This document shows, in pieces, positions 51,437 through 60,545 of a stretch of DNA of 64,000 nt. The stretch lies in assembly GCA_023402075.1 (NCBI GenBank), contig JAEXCS010000019.1, forward strand, positions 1 to 64,000, written 5' to 3'. Under the pieces are notes generated by a model that saw only the letters and a program-made list of their open reading frames with translations, had not been told where the DNA came from and searched no databases. Within the stretch, counting starts at the first letter, position 1, and the number at the start of each line of letters is the position of its first letter. The stretch is from Bacillota bacterium. GTDB lineage: Bacteria > Bacillota > Clostridia > Oscillospirales > Oscillospiraceae. The translations under genes were made by a program, and so were the position numbers.

Positions 51437-53163
51437 TTGAAACACTTAAAAAAATTTGGCGGTTTGCCGGGGACGAGCGAAAAAACATCAACACATCCCT
51501 GCTAGTCGGGCTGATCAACGCCATCTTCCGCATGCTTGAAATTGGCGCTGTTTATGTCGTGGTGCAGGCGCTTCTTACGCAGCAGGCCAGCAGCACACCC
51601 GCCTGGATTGCGCTTGGATTAATTCTTGCAAGCATTTTAGGGGTTGCCGTCACAAAGTATTTTTCGCAATTGCAGCAGACCCACGCCGGTTATTTTATGG
51701 CAGCAAACAAACGAATTGACATTGCAAACCGCCTGAAAAGCGTCCCCATGGGCTTCTTCAGCGAAAACAGTCTGGGGGAAATTACCGGCGTCTCAACCAC
51801 CATACTGGACAATGTGGAAACCGTTGCGCCTATGGTTCTGGTTGAAATTTTAGGCGGACTGATCAATGCGTCCGTTTTTACGGTCATGATTTTGTTTTGG
51901 GACTGGCGCATTGGCAGCATTGTTGTAATCGGCACGGGGCTTTATCTGTTTGTCACCTCCCTGATGGACCAAAAATCAAGAAGCATTGCGCCCAACCGCC
52001 AAAAATCAGAGACCGTGATGGTCGGCGCCGTTTTGGAATACATACAGGGAATGAGTGTGATTAAATCCTTCAATCTTACTGGGAAGGGCGATCAAAAATT
52101 GCAGAATGCACTGGAGTTTAATAAAAACAGCAACCTTGCGCTGGAGAAGCTTTTTACACCGTACACCATGGCACAGGGCATCGTCCTTCAGGCATCCGCG
52201 GTTGCTATGATGGTGGCGGCTGTTGGTTTTTGGCTTAACGGGACAATGAGCACCGCCAATGCCCTGATGGCTGTGATTATGTCCTTTCTGGTATTTGCCC
52301 AAATTCAGTCCGCCGGAAGCGGACTGTCTCTCCTGCGGGTTGTAAGCAGTTCCATCGACCACGCACAAAAAATGGATGCTATTCCGCAATTGGATGAGCA
52401 CGGGGCGGACCTGTCCATTAAGCAGCATGACATCGTTTTTGAAAACGTATCATTTTCATATGAAAACAAGCAGGTTCTGAACAACATTTCTCTTATCATT
52501 CCAGATAAAACCACCACAGCCATTATTGGTCCCAGCGGCTCCGGTAAAACCACCCTGTGCAATTTAATTGCCCGATTTTGGGATGTGGACAGCGGCAGCG
52601 TCCGCATCGGAGGGCATGACGTAAAGGAATACACGCTGGAATCTTTGATGGATCAAATTAGTATGGTGTTTCAAAACGTCTATCTGTTTGCCGACACCAT
52701 TGAAAATAATATTAAGTTTGGAAGACCCTCCGCCACGCATGAAGAGGTGGTTGCCGCAGCCAAAAAGGCCTGCTGTGAAGACTTTATTCTGGCGCTGCCG
52801 CAAGGCTATCACACAGTTATCGGCGAGGGCGGCGCTTCCCTTTCAGGCGGCGAAAAGCAGCGTCTTTCCATTGCCCGTGCTATGCTGAAAGATGCCCCGA
52901 TTGTCATTTTGGATGAGGCAACGGCAAATGTAGACCCCGAAAATGAAGACCGCCTGCAACAGGCGATTGAAGCGCTGACCAGAAACAAGACCATTATTAT
53001 GATCGCCCATCGTTTAAAAACGGTGCGCAATGCAGATCAAATTTTGGTGGTAAATGATGGCCAGCTTGTACAGCGGGGCACCCACGACCAATTGATCGGC
53101 CAAGCGGGTATTTACGCCGATTTTGTACTCGGACGAAAAGAAGCCATCGGCTGGAAGTTATAA
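51433..53163 (+). CDS. ABC transporter, fused permease-ATPase, subunit B
   Basis: The 576-residue partner of the preceding protein has six membrane helices in the first 310 residues. Its ATPase domain has GPSGSGKTTLCNL, LSGGEKQRLSIARA, PIVILDEATANVDPENE and MIAHRLKTV. Both subunits keep Walker A Lys, Walker B Glu and switch His, so unlike many heterodimers neither site is obviously degenerate. It is translationally coupled to subunit A (ATGA overlap) and followed by a strong terminator. Substrate unknown: drug, peptide or siderophore are all possible. Confidence 0.92.
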   Translation: MIETLKKIWRFAGDERKNINTSLLVGLINAIFRMLEIGAVYVVVQALLTQQASSTPAWIALGLILASILGVAVTKYFSQLQQTHAGYFMAANKRIDIANRLKSVPMGFFSENSLGEITGVSTTILDNVETVAPMVLVEILGGLINASVFTVMILFWDWRIGSIVVIGTGLYLFVTSLMDQKSRSIAPNRQKSETVMVGAVLEYIQGMSVIKSFNLTGKGDQKLQNALEFNKNSNLALEKLFTPYTMAQGIVLQASAVAMMVAAVGFWLNGTMSTANALMAVIMSFLVFAQIQSAGSGLSLLRVVSSSIDHAQKMDAIPQLDEHGADLSIKQHDIVFENVSFSYENKQVLNNISLIIPDKTTTAIIGPSGSGKTTLCNLIARFWDVDSGSVRIGGHDVKEYTLESLMDQISMVFQNVYLFADTIENNIKFGRPSATHEEVVAAAKKACCEDFILALPQGYHTVIGEGGASLSGGEKQRLSIARAMLKDAPIVILDEATANVDPENEDRLQQAIEALTRNKTIIMIAHRLKTVRNADQILVVNDGQLVQRGTHDQLIGQAGIYADFVLGRKEAIGWKL

Positions 53164-53166
53164 AAT

Positions 53167-53207
53167 AAGGATGACGGCAATTAAATTGCCGTCATCCTTA
53201 TAATTTT
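53167..53207 (+). terminator. Terminator of the TetR-ABC operon
   Basis: AAGGATGACGGCAATT / AATTGCCGTCATCCTT, a 16-bp perfect stem, followed by ATAATTTTC; it starts 4 bp after the stop. Confidence 0.9.
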
Positions 53208-53405
53208 CATCAATCGCACAGCAGACATTCCGTAAATGCCCGTGATTGCGCCGGTGCAGAACTTGTAAAGTTGTCCCTGCATCCAACACAATCCGCTATT
53301 CTCTCATGTTATTCAGTCCACTTTGGAAAATTCTATGCTGTGCGCCGTCCTATTCTTAATAAGCTTCCTCATGTGTCAGACTGCATAAATGCTATCATTT
53401 ATCCA

Positions 53406-54260
53406 TTAAGACTTTTGCTCATCAATCGTCTCTATACTATGTATTTTCATCTTATACTGCTTAGGCGTCATCCCATACATTTTTTTAAAAATGGAGATAA
53501 AGTAAGAAATATTCAGATAGCCTAAATTGAAGGCGGCATCAGTGACACTAATATCCCTAAGCATCTCTTTTGCCTTTTCCAATTTTATTTTTGTAAAATA
53601 TTTATTGGGCGACATTCCGGTTATCTTTTTAAAATATTGGCACAAACCCGATTCCGACATTCCTAAGTTATATGCAATCTCTTTAATGCACACCGGCTTT
53701 GTATAGTTGCTATTCATATATTTGATTGCTTTATTTACGGCATTATCATTATCCAGCAACAGCTGCCTGATTGCTTCATTTTGAATTAAGTGATAGACCA
53801 GTTCCTGCGTATATAAATCAATGATAAAGTCTGATCTTTTTTCTTTGCATAGCTCCTCTCTGATTCTGCCCAGCAGTTCATCGTACTTATTCATTCCCAA
53901 ATAAAACTTTTCATTTAGGAAGAAAGAGAGATTCACAGAGTAGTCATTGCAAATTTCTTCACTCACACGGTCAATTACTATATTGTTCAGCTCATATACA
54001 ATCGCCTTTGTGGGTTTATATATTTTCATTCCAATCTTTGCCTGAGACGGCAAAATAAGAATTTTGCTGGAATCATATTTCATGGTTTTGTTGTCGATAG
54101 AAATGCACTTTTCCCCCTGTGTGATGGTGCATAACCTAGTATACTCATAAGTTCTGTAACAATCCTGATAACCGGAAGGCAGATCATAGCACAATGTTCG
54201 GATGCTCTCCGCTTCCAACCCATTTAATGACTCCAGATCACTTCTGAAATTTGACAACAT
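53406..54260 (-). CDS. AraC-family transcriptional regulator
   Basis: This 284-residue protein has an N-terminal cupin-like sensor part and a C-terminal double HTH (about 180-275: VNKAIKYMNSNYTKPVCIKEIAYNLGMSESGLCQYFKKITG and DAAFNLGYLNISYFISIFKKMYGMTPKQYK, read in pieces). The gene is visibly richer in A and T than its neighbours and uses codons such as AAA, ATA and TTA freely, which suggests recent transfer. ATG 54260 follows AGGATAGGTG; GTG 54269 lies within that site. It is divergent from adhE with a gap of about 1.2 kb, and could regulate it. Confidence 0.9.
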   Translation of the reverse strand: MLSNFRSDLESLNGLEAESIRTLCYDLPSGYQDCYRTYEYTRLCTITQGEKCISIDNKTMKYDSSKILILPSQAKIGMKIYKPTKAIVYELNNIVIDRVSEEICNDYSVNLSFFLNEKFYLGMNKYDELLGRIREELCKEKRSDFIIDLYTQELVYHLIQNEAIRQLLLDNDNAVNKAIKYMNSNYTKPVCIKEIAYNLGMSESGLCQYFKKITGMSPNKYFTKIKLEKAKEMLRDISVTDAAFNLGYLNISYFISIFKKMYGMTPKQYKMKIHSIETIDEQKS

Positions 54261-55433
54261 AATTTTCACCTATCCTAACAGGTAATTGACAGCAATGCGC
54301 AAAACCTTAATCGCATGCAATTACCAATTGTTTACAGAATGGCGACCCTGAAATTACTTCTCTTCCGGAAGAAGAGACCCCAATCACGTTGAACTAACGC
54401 CAAGCCGAAAGGGGTTGGCCGCTATCTACCGACAGGAACGTATTGACGGGGAACCTGGGCAATCATTTTCTTTTTCGTCCGAATCCGATCGCGCGTTTCT
54501 TTCTTCAGCGCGATATAAAATTTATTCAGTCGTTGTCGTCCGAATGAACCGGAACAACAGCACGGAAGAATTTCTTACCCATGCAGGGGACCTGCATGTT
54601 ATCAGTCAGTTGTCATTAATTGTGAACGCCGCAGTAACGTTTCGCCGACTCCGATTTTTGGCCGTTACTTCTGCGGCATCTGCTTTTGTAAATTTTGCCG
54701 TCTGTGAGTCCCGGGTTTCAGCAATTCCAAAAATTGTATGCTGATATTTACTATTCTACTCCCTTTTTTTAAGAAATCAAATTTCTTTTTATAGTTTCCA
54801 ACGCAAAGAAGCCACCGGCGGAATAGAGGAGACGATCTTTACAGCAATCTTGTTATCGGGAATTTTCAGCTAAAATTAATTTTAAAACCAAATTAACCTA
54901 TGCATTTGGCAGAAATCTAATGCTGCTATTATCTTTTTACAGCAAAGTAATTATCTCTCAGCAATAAATTTTGAAGTAATATATAAATTTTGAGTTAGAT
55001 TAATTTTTCCTTTTTGTATATTATGGCCATATTGTCAAGAGCCAGAGGCTTAAGAATTTGGCGAGAAATCGAAAAGCTATCCGGCTCCGGCTTGCCGGCG
55101 GTCAAGCCGCAGGGCTTTGAAAAGGCGCGGGGGCAAATTGAGTTGGCCTCCGCTGCCTGGTTGGACAGGTCTTACATATTTTGCAGCAGATCTTTCCACA
55201 GCATCAGTTCCGTTTCGTAAGGAACAGCGTCTTGTGAGACGCGCTGTGGTATGGGAGAAGAAATGGAAACCAGTCATTCCAGCGTGTGCCAAGTCATGAA
55301 AAGGGTGTCCTGCTGAAATCGTCGTTTCACGACTGCGCGCTTTTTGGGTTGAAAAAGAAGGGAGACGATGATGTAGTCTAAATTACAGGATTCATAGCAA
55401 AACCAATTGCAAATTGAAAAGGGAGGCATATTT
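54261..55433. other. 1.17-kb gene-less region upstream of adhE
   Basis: No frame here has a ribosome-binding site plus plausible protein text. The region contains a hairpin (TCTCTTC...GAAGAGA, about 54357-54377), a very AT-rich block (about 54760-55020) and a perfect 14-bp palindrome TAAAATTAATTTTA (54871-54884). The final 400 bp before adhE are GC-normal. A long regulatory leader for adhE or the scar of a lost gene are both possible. No clear Rex site (TTGTTAA-N4-TTAACAA type) was seen. Confidence 0.5.
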
Positions 55434-58205
55434 ATGGCAAACGCATTATTGATTAATTCGGTAGAAGAATTCGAACAGGCTCTTCCTATCATTCGCGCTT
55501 CTCAGGAGGAGTATGCTACCTTTACGCAAGAGCAGGTAGATACCATTTGCGAAAAGGCCGCCATGGCGGTGTCCAAAATGCGGATTCCACTTGCTAAAAT
55601 GGCCTGCGAGGAAACCGGCTACGGTATTGTTGTAGACAAGGTAACGAAGAATCAATATGCTTCCGAGCATATGTGGAACTATATGCGTCACGCTAAAACC
55701 TGCGGCATTATCGAAGAAAATCGTGCCTTTGGTACCAAGCGAGTGGCCTCTCCCAAGGGTGTAATTGCAGCCGTTACGCCCACCACCAACCCTACCTCTA
55801 CCACCATTTTTAAAATGCTGGTTGCACTGAAAACCAGAAATGCCATTATTCTCTCTCCCCATCCCCACGCTGTAAACTGCTCCATCGCCGCCGCAAAAAT
55901 CATTCGGGACGCCGCCATTGAGGCTGGGCTTCCGGAGCATGTAATCAGCTGGATTGGGACGCCCTCTCTGGAAATTTCTGATATATTGATGAAAAAGGTT
56001 GACCTGATTATGGCCACCGGCGGCGCAGGCATGGTTCATGCCGCCTATTCTTCCGGTACCCCCGCCATCGGCGTAGGCCCCGGCAACTGCAACGTTGTAA
56101 TTGACGAAACGGCAGATCTCCGCATGGCCGTGGAATCCATTATTCACTCCAAAACATTCGATAATGGAATGATTTGCGCCACAGAGCAGCATATCACCGT
56201 GTTGAGCAGCGTTTATGACGAGGTTAAGGCCTTGCTGAAGGATGCCCGCTGCTATTTCCTGAACGATGAAGAGGCCGAAAAGGTGGCCAAGGTGTTCTAC
56301 AATCCCAAAAACCACGGCGTAAATCCTCCCGCCGTCGGGCAGACCGCCGTTCGCCTTGCCGAGATGGCCGGGATTCAGGTTCCTTACGATTCCAAGGTCC
56401 TGATTTACGAGACAAACGACCCCTCTCACGAAAATCCCTGGGCCAATGAGAAGCTGACCACTTTGCTGGGTATGTTTAAGGCCGACACACTGGACGAAGC
56501 TTTTGATATCTGCGCAAAGCTGGTTTACGAGGGCGGCGCAGGCCATTCTGCGGCACTGTACATAGACCCCACGGAAGAAAGCAAGATTGACCTCTTTGCC
56601 GAAAAGATGAAGGCCGGGCGTATCCTCATCAATACGCCCACCGCGTTCGGCGGCATCGGCGATCTGTACAACTTCGATATTGCTCCGTCGCTGACGCTGG
56701 GGCCCGGTTCTGTGGGTCACTCCGCGTACATGGGCAACACCAACTTCGAGCAATTGCTGGATATCAAGGTGGTTGCCAACCGGAAAGAAAATATGCTGTG
56801 GCTGCAGCTGCCTAAAAAGGTCTATCATAAGACCGGCTGCACTCCCGTGGCTCTGAAGGAAATGAAGCACGTTTACGATTTCAAACGCGCCTTTATCATT
56901 ACCGACGCCAACCTTTATCAGATGGGCGCCTGTGATGCCATCCTCAACCAGCTGCATGATCTGGGAATTGAAACCGCAGAGTTCTTTGATATTCAGGTAG
57001 ATCCGCAGATTCAGGACGCCATGAAGGGTCTGCCCAAAATGCACGAGTTTGAGCCTGATGTCATCATCGCAGTGGGCGGCGGCTCCGCAATCGATACCGC
57101 CAAGATCATGTGGATCATGTATGAGCATCCCGAAGAGGCGTTTTTGGATATGGCGACCATCTTCCTGGATATCCGCAAGAGAGTCCGCTTCTTCCCGCAG
57201 ATGGGCAAGAAGGCCAAGTTGGTCTGTATCCCCACCACAGCCGGTACCGGTTCTGAGTGCACGCCGTTCACCATTATTTCTGACGCCAACACAGGCATGA
57301 AGTGGCCTTTGGTGGGATATGAGATGATGCCCGAAATGGCCATTATCGATGCGGAAAACATGATGGCACTTCCCCCGAGAGCCACGCAGGCCTCCGGCTA
57401 CGACGTGCTGACCCACGCAGTGGAAGCCTATGTTTCCACCTTTGCCACCGAGTATACCGACGGCTTCTGCCGCGATGCCACCACAATGGTATTCAATTAT
57501 CTGCCGCGGGCCTATCGCTCCGCGTTTAAGGGCGCGAAGTCCGACCCCGTCGCCCGCGAGAAAATGGCCGACGCTTCCTGCCTGGCAGGCATTGGCTTTG
57601 CCAACGCGTTCCTCGGCATCAACCACTCCCTGTCCCACAAGATCGGCGGTTGGTTCCACATCCCCCACGGAACCGCCAACGCGCTGCTGTTCCCCTATGT
57701 CTGCCGCTTCAATGCCCAGAAGCACCCCTATCACATGGGGACCTTCTCCCAGTATAAATACCCGCAGGCATTTGAGCGCTATGTCCAGCTGGGTGAGCTG
57801 ATTGGCGTCAAGGGCGCCACGGATGAGGAGACGTTTGAAAACTGGATTAAGGCTGCCGAGCAGCTGAAAAAGGACGTGGATATTCCCGAGACGATCTGCG
57901 ACTGGCTGGTGCAGGCCCACCCCGAGAAGAAAGCCAAGGCGTGGGAAGCAGACTTCCTGGCCGCTGTCGACCAGATGTCCGAATGGGCGTTCCACGACGC
58001 GTGCACCGGCTGCAACCCCGTGTATCCCACAATTGAAGAGCTGAAGGCCTGCTACCTGAGAGCTTTCTACGGAAACGAGAAGTTCATCGAGAAATATGGC
58101 GATGTTTTGTCAGTGGCGGTCACGCTGCCCCTCGATACACATGCGGCGTATCCCATGGGACTCTCCGCGGAAATCGGTGTGGACAAAGTCGGCGGTTTCA
58201 TTTAA
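55434..58205 (+). CDS. adhE: Bifunctional acetaldehyde-CoA / alcohol dehydrogenase
   Basis: This 923-residue enzyme reduces acetyl-CoA to acetaldehyde and then ethanol, regenerating NAD+ in fermentation. The N-terminal aldehyde dehydrogenase domain (about 1-450) has the catalytic Cys in DNGMICATEQH. The C-terminal iron-dependent alcohol dehydrogenase (about 460-923) has GGGSAIDTAK for NAD and the iron ligands Asp and His in GYDVLTHAVEAY plus His in NHSLSHKIGG and IPHGTANALL. All are present. ATG 55434 (MANALLINSVEEF) follows GGGAGG. It is somewhat longer than the usual 860-890 residues. A 15-pair hairpin lies between it and the degenerate ADH gene. Confidence 0.96.
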   Translation: MANALLINSVEEFEQALPIIRASQEEYATFTQEQVDTICEKAAMAVSKMRIPLAKMACEETGYGIVVDKVTKNQYASEHMWNYMRHAKTCGIIEENRAFGTKRVASPKGVIAAVTPTTNPTSTTIFKMLVALKTRNAIILSPHPHAVNCSIAAAKIIRDAAIEAGLPEHVISWIGTPSLEISDILMKKVDLIMATGGAGMVHAAYSSGTPAIGVGPGNCNVVIDETADLRMAVESIIHSKTFDNGMICATEQHITVLSSVYDEVKALLKDARCYFLNDEEAEKVAKVFYNPKNHGVNPPAVGQTAVRLAEMAGIQVPYDSKVLIYETNDPSHENPWANEKLTTLLGMFKADTLDEAFDICAKLVYEGGAGHSAALYIDPTEESKIDLFAEKMKAGRILINTPTAFGGIGDLYNFDIAPSLTLGPGSVGHSAYMGNTNFEQLLDIKVVANRKENMLWLQLPKKVYHKTGCTPVALKEMKHVYDFKRAFIITDANLYQMGACDAILNQLHDLGIETAEFFDIQVDPQIQDAMKGLPKMHEFEPDVIIAVGGGSAIDTAKIMWIMYEHPEEAFLDMATIFLDIRKRVRFFPQMGKKAKLVCIPTTAGTGSECTPFTIISDANTGMKWPLVGYEMMPEMAIIDAENMMALPPRATQASGYDVLTHAVEAYVSTFATEYTDGFCRDATTMVFNYLPRAYRSAFKGAKSDPVAREKMADASCLAGIGFANAFLGINHSLSHKIGGWFHIPHGTANALLFPYVCRFNAQKHPYHMGTFSQYKYPQAFERYVQLGELIGVKGATDEETFENWIKAAEQLKKDVDIPETICDWLVQAHPEKKAKAWEADFLAAVDQMSEWAFHDACTGCNPVYPTIEELKACYLRAFYGNEKFIEKYGDVLSVAVTLPLDTHAAYPMGLSAEIGVDKVGGFI

Positions 58206-58237
58206 TTCTCAGCACCTTTTTTGCCGCCTCAATTTCT

Positions 58238-58271
58238 CAGGAAGCCGGCGCCTGCCGGCGTCGGCTTCCTG
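58238..58271 (+). terminator. Hairpin after adhE
   Basis: CAGGAAGCCGGCGCC / GGCGTCGGCTTCCTG is a 15-pair stem with one G-T pair and a TGCC loop. The T-run is poor (ACCGTTTGG). It could partly terminate adhE or protect its mRNA end while letting some transcription into the next gene. Confidence 0.6.
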
Positions 58272-58298
58272 ACCGTTTGGTAAGTTGGAGGATATCCG

Positions 58299-59210
58299 AT
58301 GAATATGTTGAATCTTCCCAAAAAGGTCTATTTTAAAAGCGGCTGCGCAAATGTGGCTTTGCGGGAGCTAAGTGAAGTCTACCACATGAAGCGTGCGCTT
58401 CTCGTGTCAAATCCGAAACTGTTTCGTTCCGGCGTCGTTTCTTCAATTGGCCGTCAGCTTCGAAAGCAGGGCATTCGCACGGCTGAATTTTTCTCCATAG
58501 GCGCCGTGCCATCCTTTGCCGACCTTCGCAGCGGTTTGCCAAAGCTGTTGGAATTCGCACCGGACGTAATCGTGGGCATCGGCGGCGGTGCGGCAATGAG
58601 TGCCGCCAAGGCGCTGTGGCTTTTGTATGAAAATCCGGAATTAGATCTGGCAGCGGCAGCAGAGTCTCCCTCCCGCATTCGCACCGGCGTGAAAGCAAGG
58701 CAGGTGCTCTTGGCCACTTCCTTTGGAAGCGGGGCGCAAAACTCGCCATTTTGCGTACTGAAAAATGATTCCGGAGATATCTGCGTCATTAAAAGCTTCG
58801 CGCTGCTGCCGGAACTTTCGGTGACAGACGCCCGTTTCACCGAAAGTTTGTCTCCGACGCAGATCAAAGCCTGCGGACTTGCCACACTCTCCCAGTCAAT
58901 TCAGGCATTTGCAGGAGACGGTTGCTGCGAATATACGCAGGGATTGTTACGAGAGGCAGTCCGGATAATACTACGCAATTTCAAAGCCGCCGAAAGCGGC
59001 TGCCCTGCTGCACTGGAAAAACTTCATAACGCAGCCGCTCTTGCAGGCGCAGCTTACGGAAACGCGGTGGATACCATTGATTTAACGGTACCGTTCTACC
59101 CGTTCACCGCAGAAAAAGGCATGCAGCAGGAGCGAATAGAGCTGCTGGCCCATGACTTGAACTTCTCAGGGAGCCAAATGCTGTGGGAGGCATGTGAGGC
59201 GCTTTTCTAA
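58299..59210 (+). CDS. Degenerate iron-type alcohol dehydrogenase paralogue, predicted non-catalytic
   Basis: This 303-residue protein aligns with the C-terminal half of AdhE next door: LNLPKKVYFKSGCANVALREL against LQLPKKVYHKTGCTPVALKEM, EFAPDVIVGIGGGAAMSAAK against EFEPDVIIAVGGGSAIDTAK. The NAD-motif Asp is Ser. Iron ligands Asp and His of GYDVLTHAVEAY are Ala and Gln (CGLATLSQSIQAF), and the segment with the other two His residues is replaced by unrelated text; about 130 C-terminal residues are absent. GGAGG precedes ATG 58299, and the frame is long and clean, so it is not a random pseudogene. A structural or regulatory partner of AdhE is an inference. Confidence 0.8.
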   Translation: MNMLNLPKKVYFKSGCANVALRELSEVYHMKRALLVSNPKLFRSGVVSSIGRQLRKQGIRTAEFFSIGAVPSFADLRSGLPKLLEFAPDVIVGIGGGAAMSAAKALWLLYENPELDLAAAAESPSRIRTGVKARQVLLATSFGSGAQNSPFCVLKNDSGDICVIKSFALLPELSVTDARFTESLSPTQIKACGLATLSQSIQAFAGDGCCEYTQGLLREAVRIILRNFKAAESGCPAALEKLHNAAALAGAAYGNAVDTIDLTVPFYPFTAEKGMQQERIELLAHDLNFSGSQMLWEACEALF

Positions 59211-59291
59211 AAACGCAGGCAGGCGAACGGACCTATTTCCGGCCATCGCGTGGCGCCTAAGCGTGTGCATCACTCTGAAAGGCCTATCACT

Positions 59292-60179
59292 ATGAACTAT
59301 CCGTATAAAACGCGGGAGGGCGGGGCAACGGTTACGATTTTTGTCCCGTATGACTGCCGCAATCACTGTCCCTTTTGCATCAACAAGGGCGAATATGCAA
59401 ATCTGGACGGCTTTTCCACCGAAAAAATCTGCGAAAGCATTGAGCGGATGAATGCCGTCACACCTCACTGCGACTATGTGTTCACAGGAGGAGAACCTCT
59501 TGCAAATCTGGACTCTCTCCAGAAAATGCTGGATCAGATTCCTACCACCCATAAGGTCTACATCAATACCACGCTTCCTGTGTCCGAATATCAGTCTGAA
59601 GAGGACATCGTGGCCTTTACCCGGCGGAACCGGGAAAAAATCACCTGCATCAATGTCTCCCGCCATATGCAGCGATATGTGGTGGAGTCCAACGATCAGT
59701 TGCTTTCCAGACTGGCAGTTCCCTTCCGGATTAACTGCGTCCTCTATCAGGATTATCCCGTCTCGTCTCTAGTCCCGTATTTGGACCGGTTCAGCCAAAT
59801 CCCCGGCAGTTCTGTCCAATTCCGGTTCGACTATACCGCCACCACCCCCGATAATCTTTACGAGGAGACGAACGACCGAATTTTGCAGGACTTGAAGAGA
59901 ATTGCCGTCTACACCGGGCTGGAAGGCTGCCGGATGCGCTGTGGCTTTCATTTTGACTACCACGGTCTGGAGCTAACCTATCACAAAACCCTCCCATATA
60001 GCACGATTGTAGAGCAGGATGCGCACAGCGGCGTGACCTACGCTGTTTTATACGACATCCTCATCAAGCAGAACGGCGACATTCACTCCGATTGGGACGG
60101 CACTCCGCTGAATCTGGAAGCATACCGCAGCGCCGTGTTTGAGCCCCATGACCTGAAGTGGCTGGCCCGAATTGCATAA
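59292..60179 (+). CDS. Radical SAM protein of unknown substrate
   Basis: A 295-residue protein with the radical SAM cluster motif CRNHCPFC (C-x3-C-x2-C) near residue 20, the GGEPL motif (FTGGEPLANLDSL) and a short C-terminal part without obvious extra cysteine clusters. Such enzymes make a 5'-deoxyadenosyl radical for difficult reactions or protein modification. ATG 59292 (MNYPYKTREGG) follows GAAAGG. It starts 81 bp after the degenerate ADH gene and is followed by a long hairpin, so the three genes adhE, dead ADH and radical SAM may be one unit. Target unknown. Confidence 0.88.
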   Translation: MNYPYKTREGGATVTIFVPYDCRNHCPFCINKGEYANLDGFSTEKICESIERMNAVTPHCDYVFTGGEPLANLDSLQKMLDQIPTTHKVYINTTLPVSEYQSEEDIVAFTRRNREKITCINVSRHMQRYVVESNDQLLSRLAVPFRINCVLYQDYPVSSLVPYLDRFSQIPGSSVQFRFDYTATTPDNLYEETNDRILQDLKRIAVYTGLEGCRMRCGFHFDYHGLELTYHKTLPYSTIVEQDAHSGVTYAVLYDILIKQNGDIHSDWDGTPLNLEAYRSAVFEPHDLKWLARIA

Positions 60180-60545
60180 ACAACAGACAAAGGAGGTGCA
60201 GCGTTGCTGCGCCTCCTTTGTCTGAATCCTTCAAGTTGCCAAATCGGAACCGGAGATAAATGATAAATCCGAACCCATTTCAATTGAAAAAGGTTCGGAT
60301 TATCTTGATTTGCCCATACGGTATAATTACGACAAAGGGGAAACCCGCATAGAATCAGGGTTTTCAGGAGTTCAGGTCTGACTTTCGCTCTTTTCCCGAC
60401 GAAATCTACCGTGAAATTCAATCCTTTGGAAAGAGAGGTGGTATGCTCACGACAAAAATGCTATTATTATGGAGGCTTACGAGATATAAACGACATAAAA
60501 TCTCTATATAGCAGGGATAGAGGGCCTTTTCGCCCTCTGTTCCTA
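60180..60545. other. 366-bp gap between the radical SAM gene and the integrated element
   Basis: The gap contains the long hairpin at 60184-60224, a second one (AATCCGAACC / GGTTCGGATT, 60266-60301) and an isolated TATAAT near 60321. A 22-codon frame begins after GAGAGGTGG at 60443, possibly the broken start of a gene cut by insertion. AGAGGGC / GCCCTCT (about 60518-60538) sits at the end of the element's last gene. The junction of the mobile element is probably here; no att repeat could be located. Confidence 0.5.
60184..60224 (+). terminator. Hairpin terminator after the radical SAM gene
   Basis: A 19-pair stem from CAGACAAAGG to CCTTTGTCTG (one G-T pair) with a GTT loop starts 5 bp after the stop. 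There is no T-run after it, so a transcript-end stabiliser is an alternative. Confidence 0.7.

Noticed and set aside
54415..54744. 109-codon plus-strand frame in the adhE leader
   Set aside because: There is no ribosome-binding site or known motif, and the composition is not coding-like; the interval is described as a gene-less region instead.
55446..57995. Open frame of 849 codons antisense to adhE
   Set aside because: It lies wholly opposite a gene with complete catalytic motifs. Its composition is the mirror image of GC-rich codon bias, and it has no ribosome-binding site or recognisable family.
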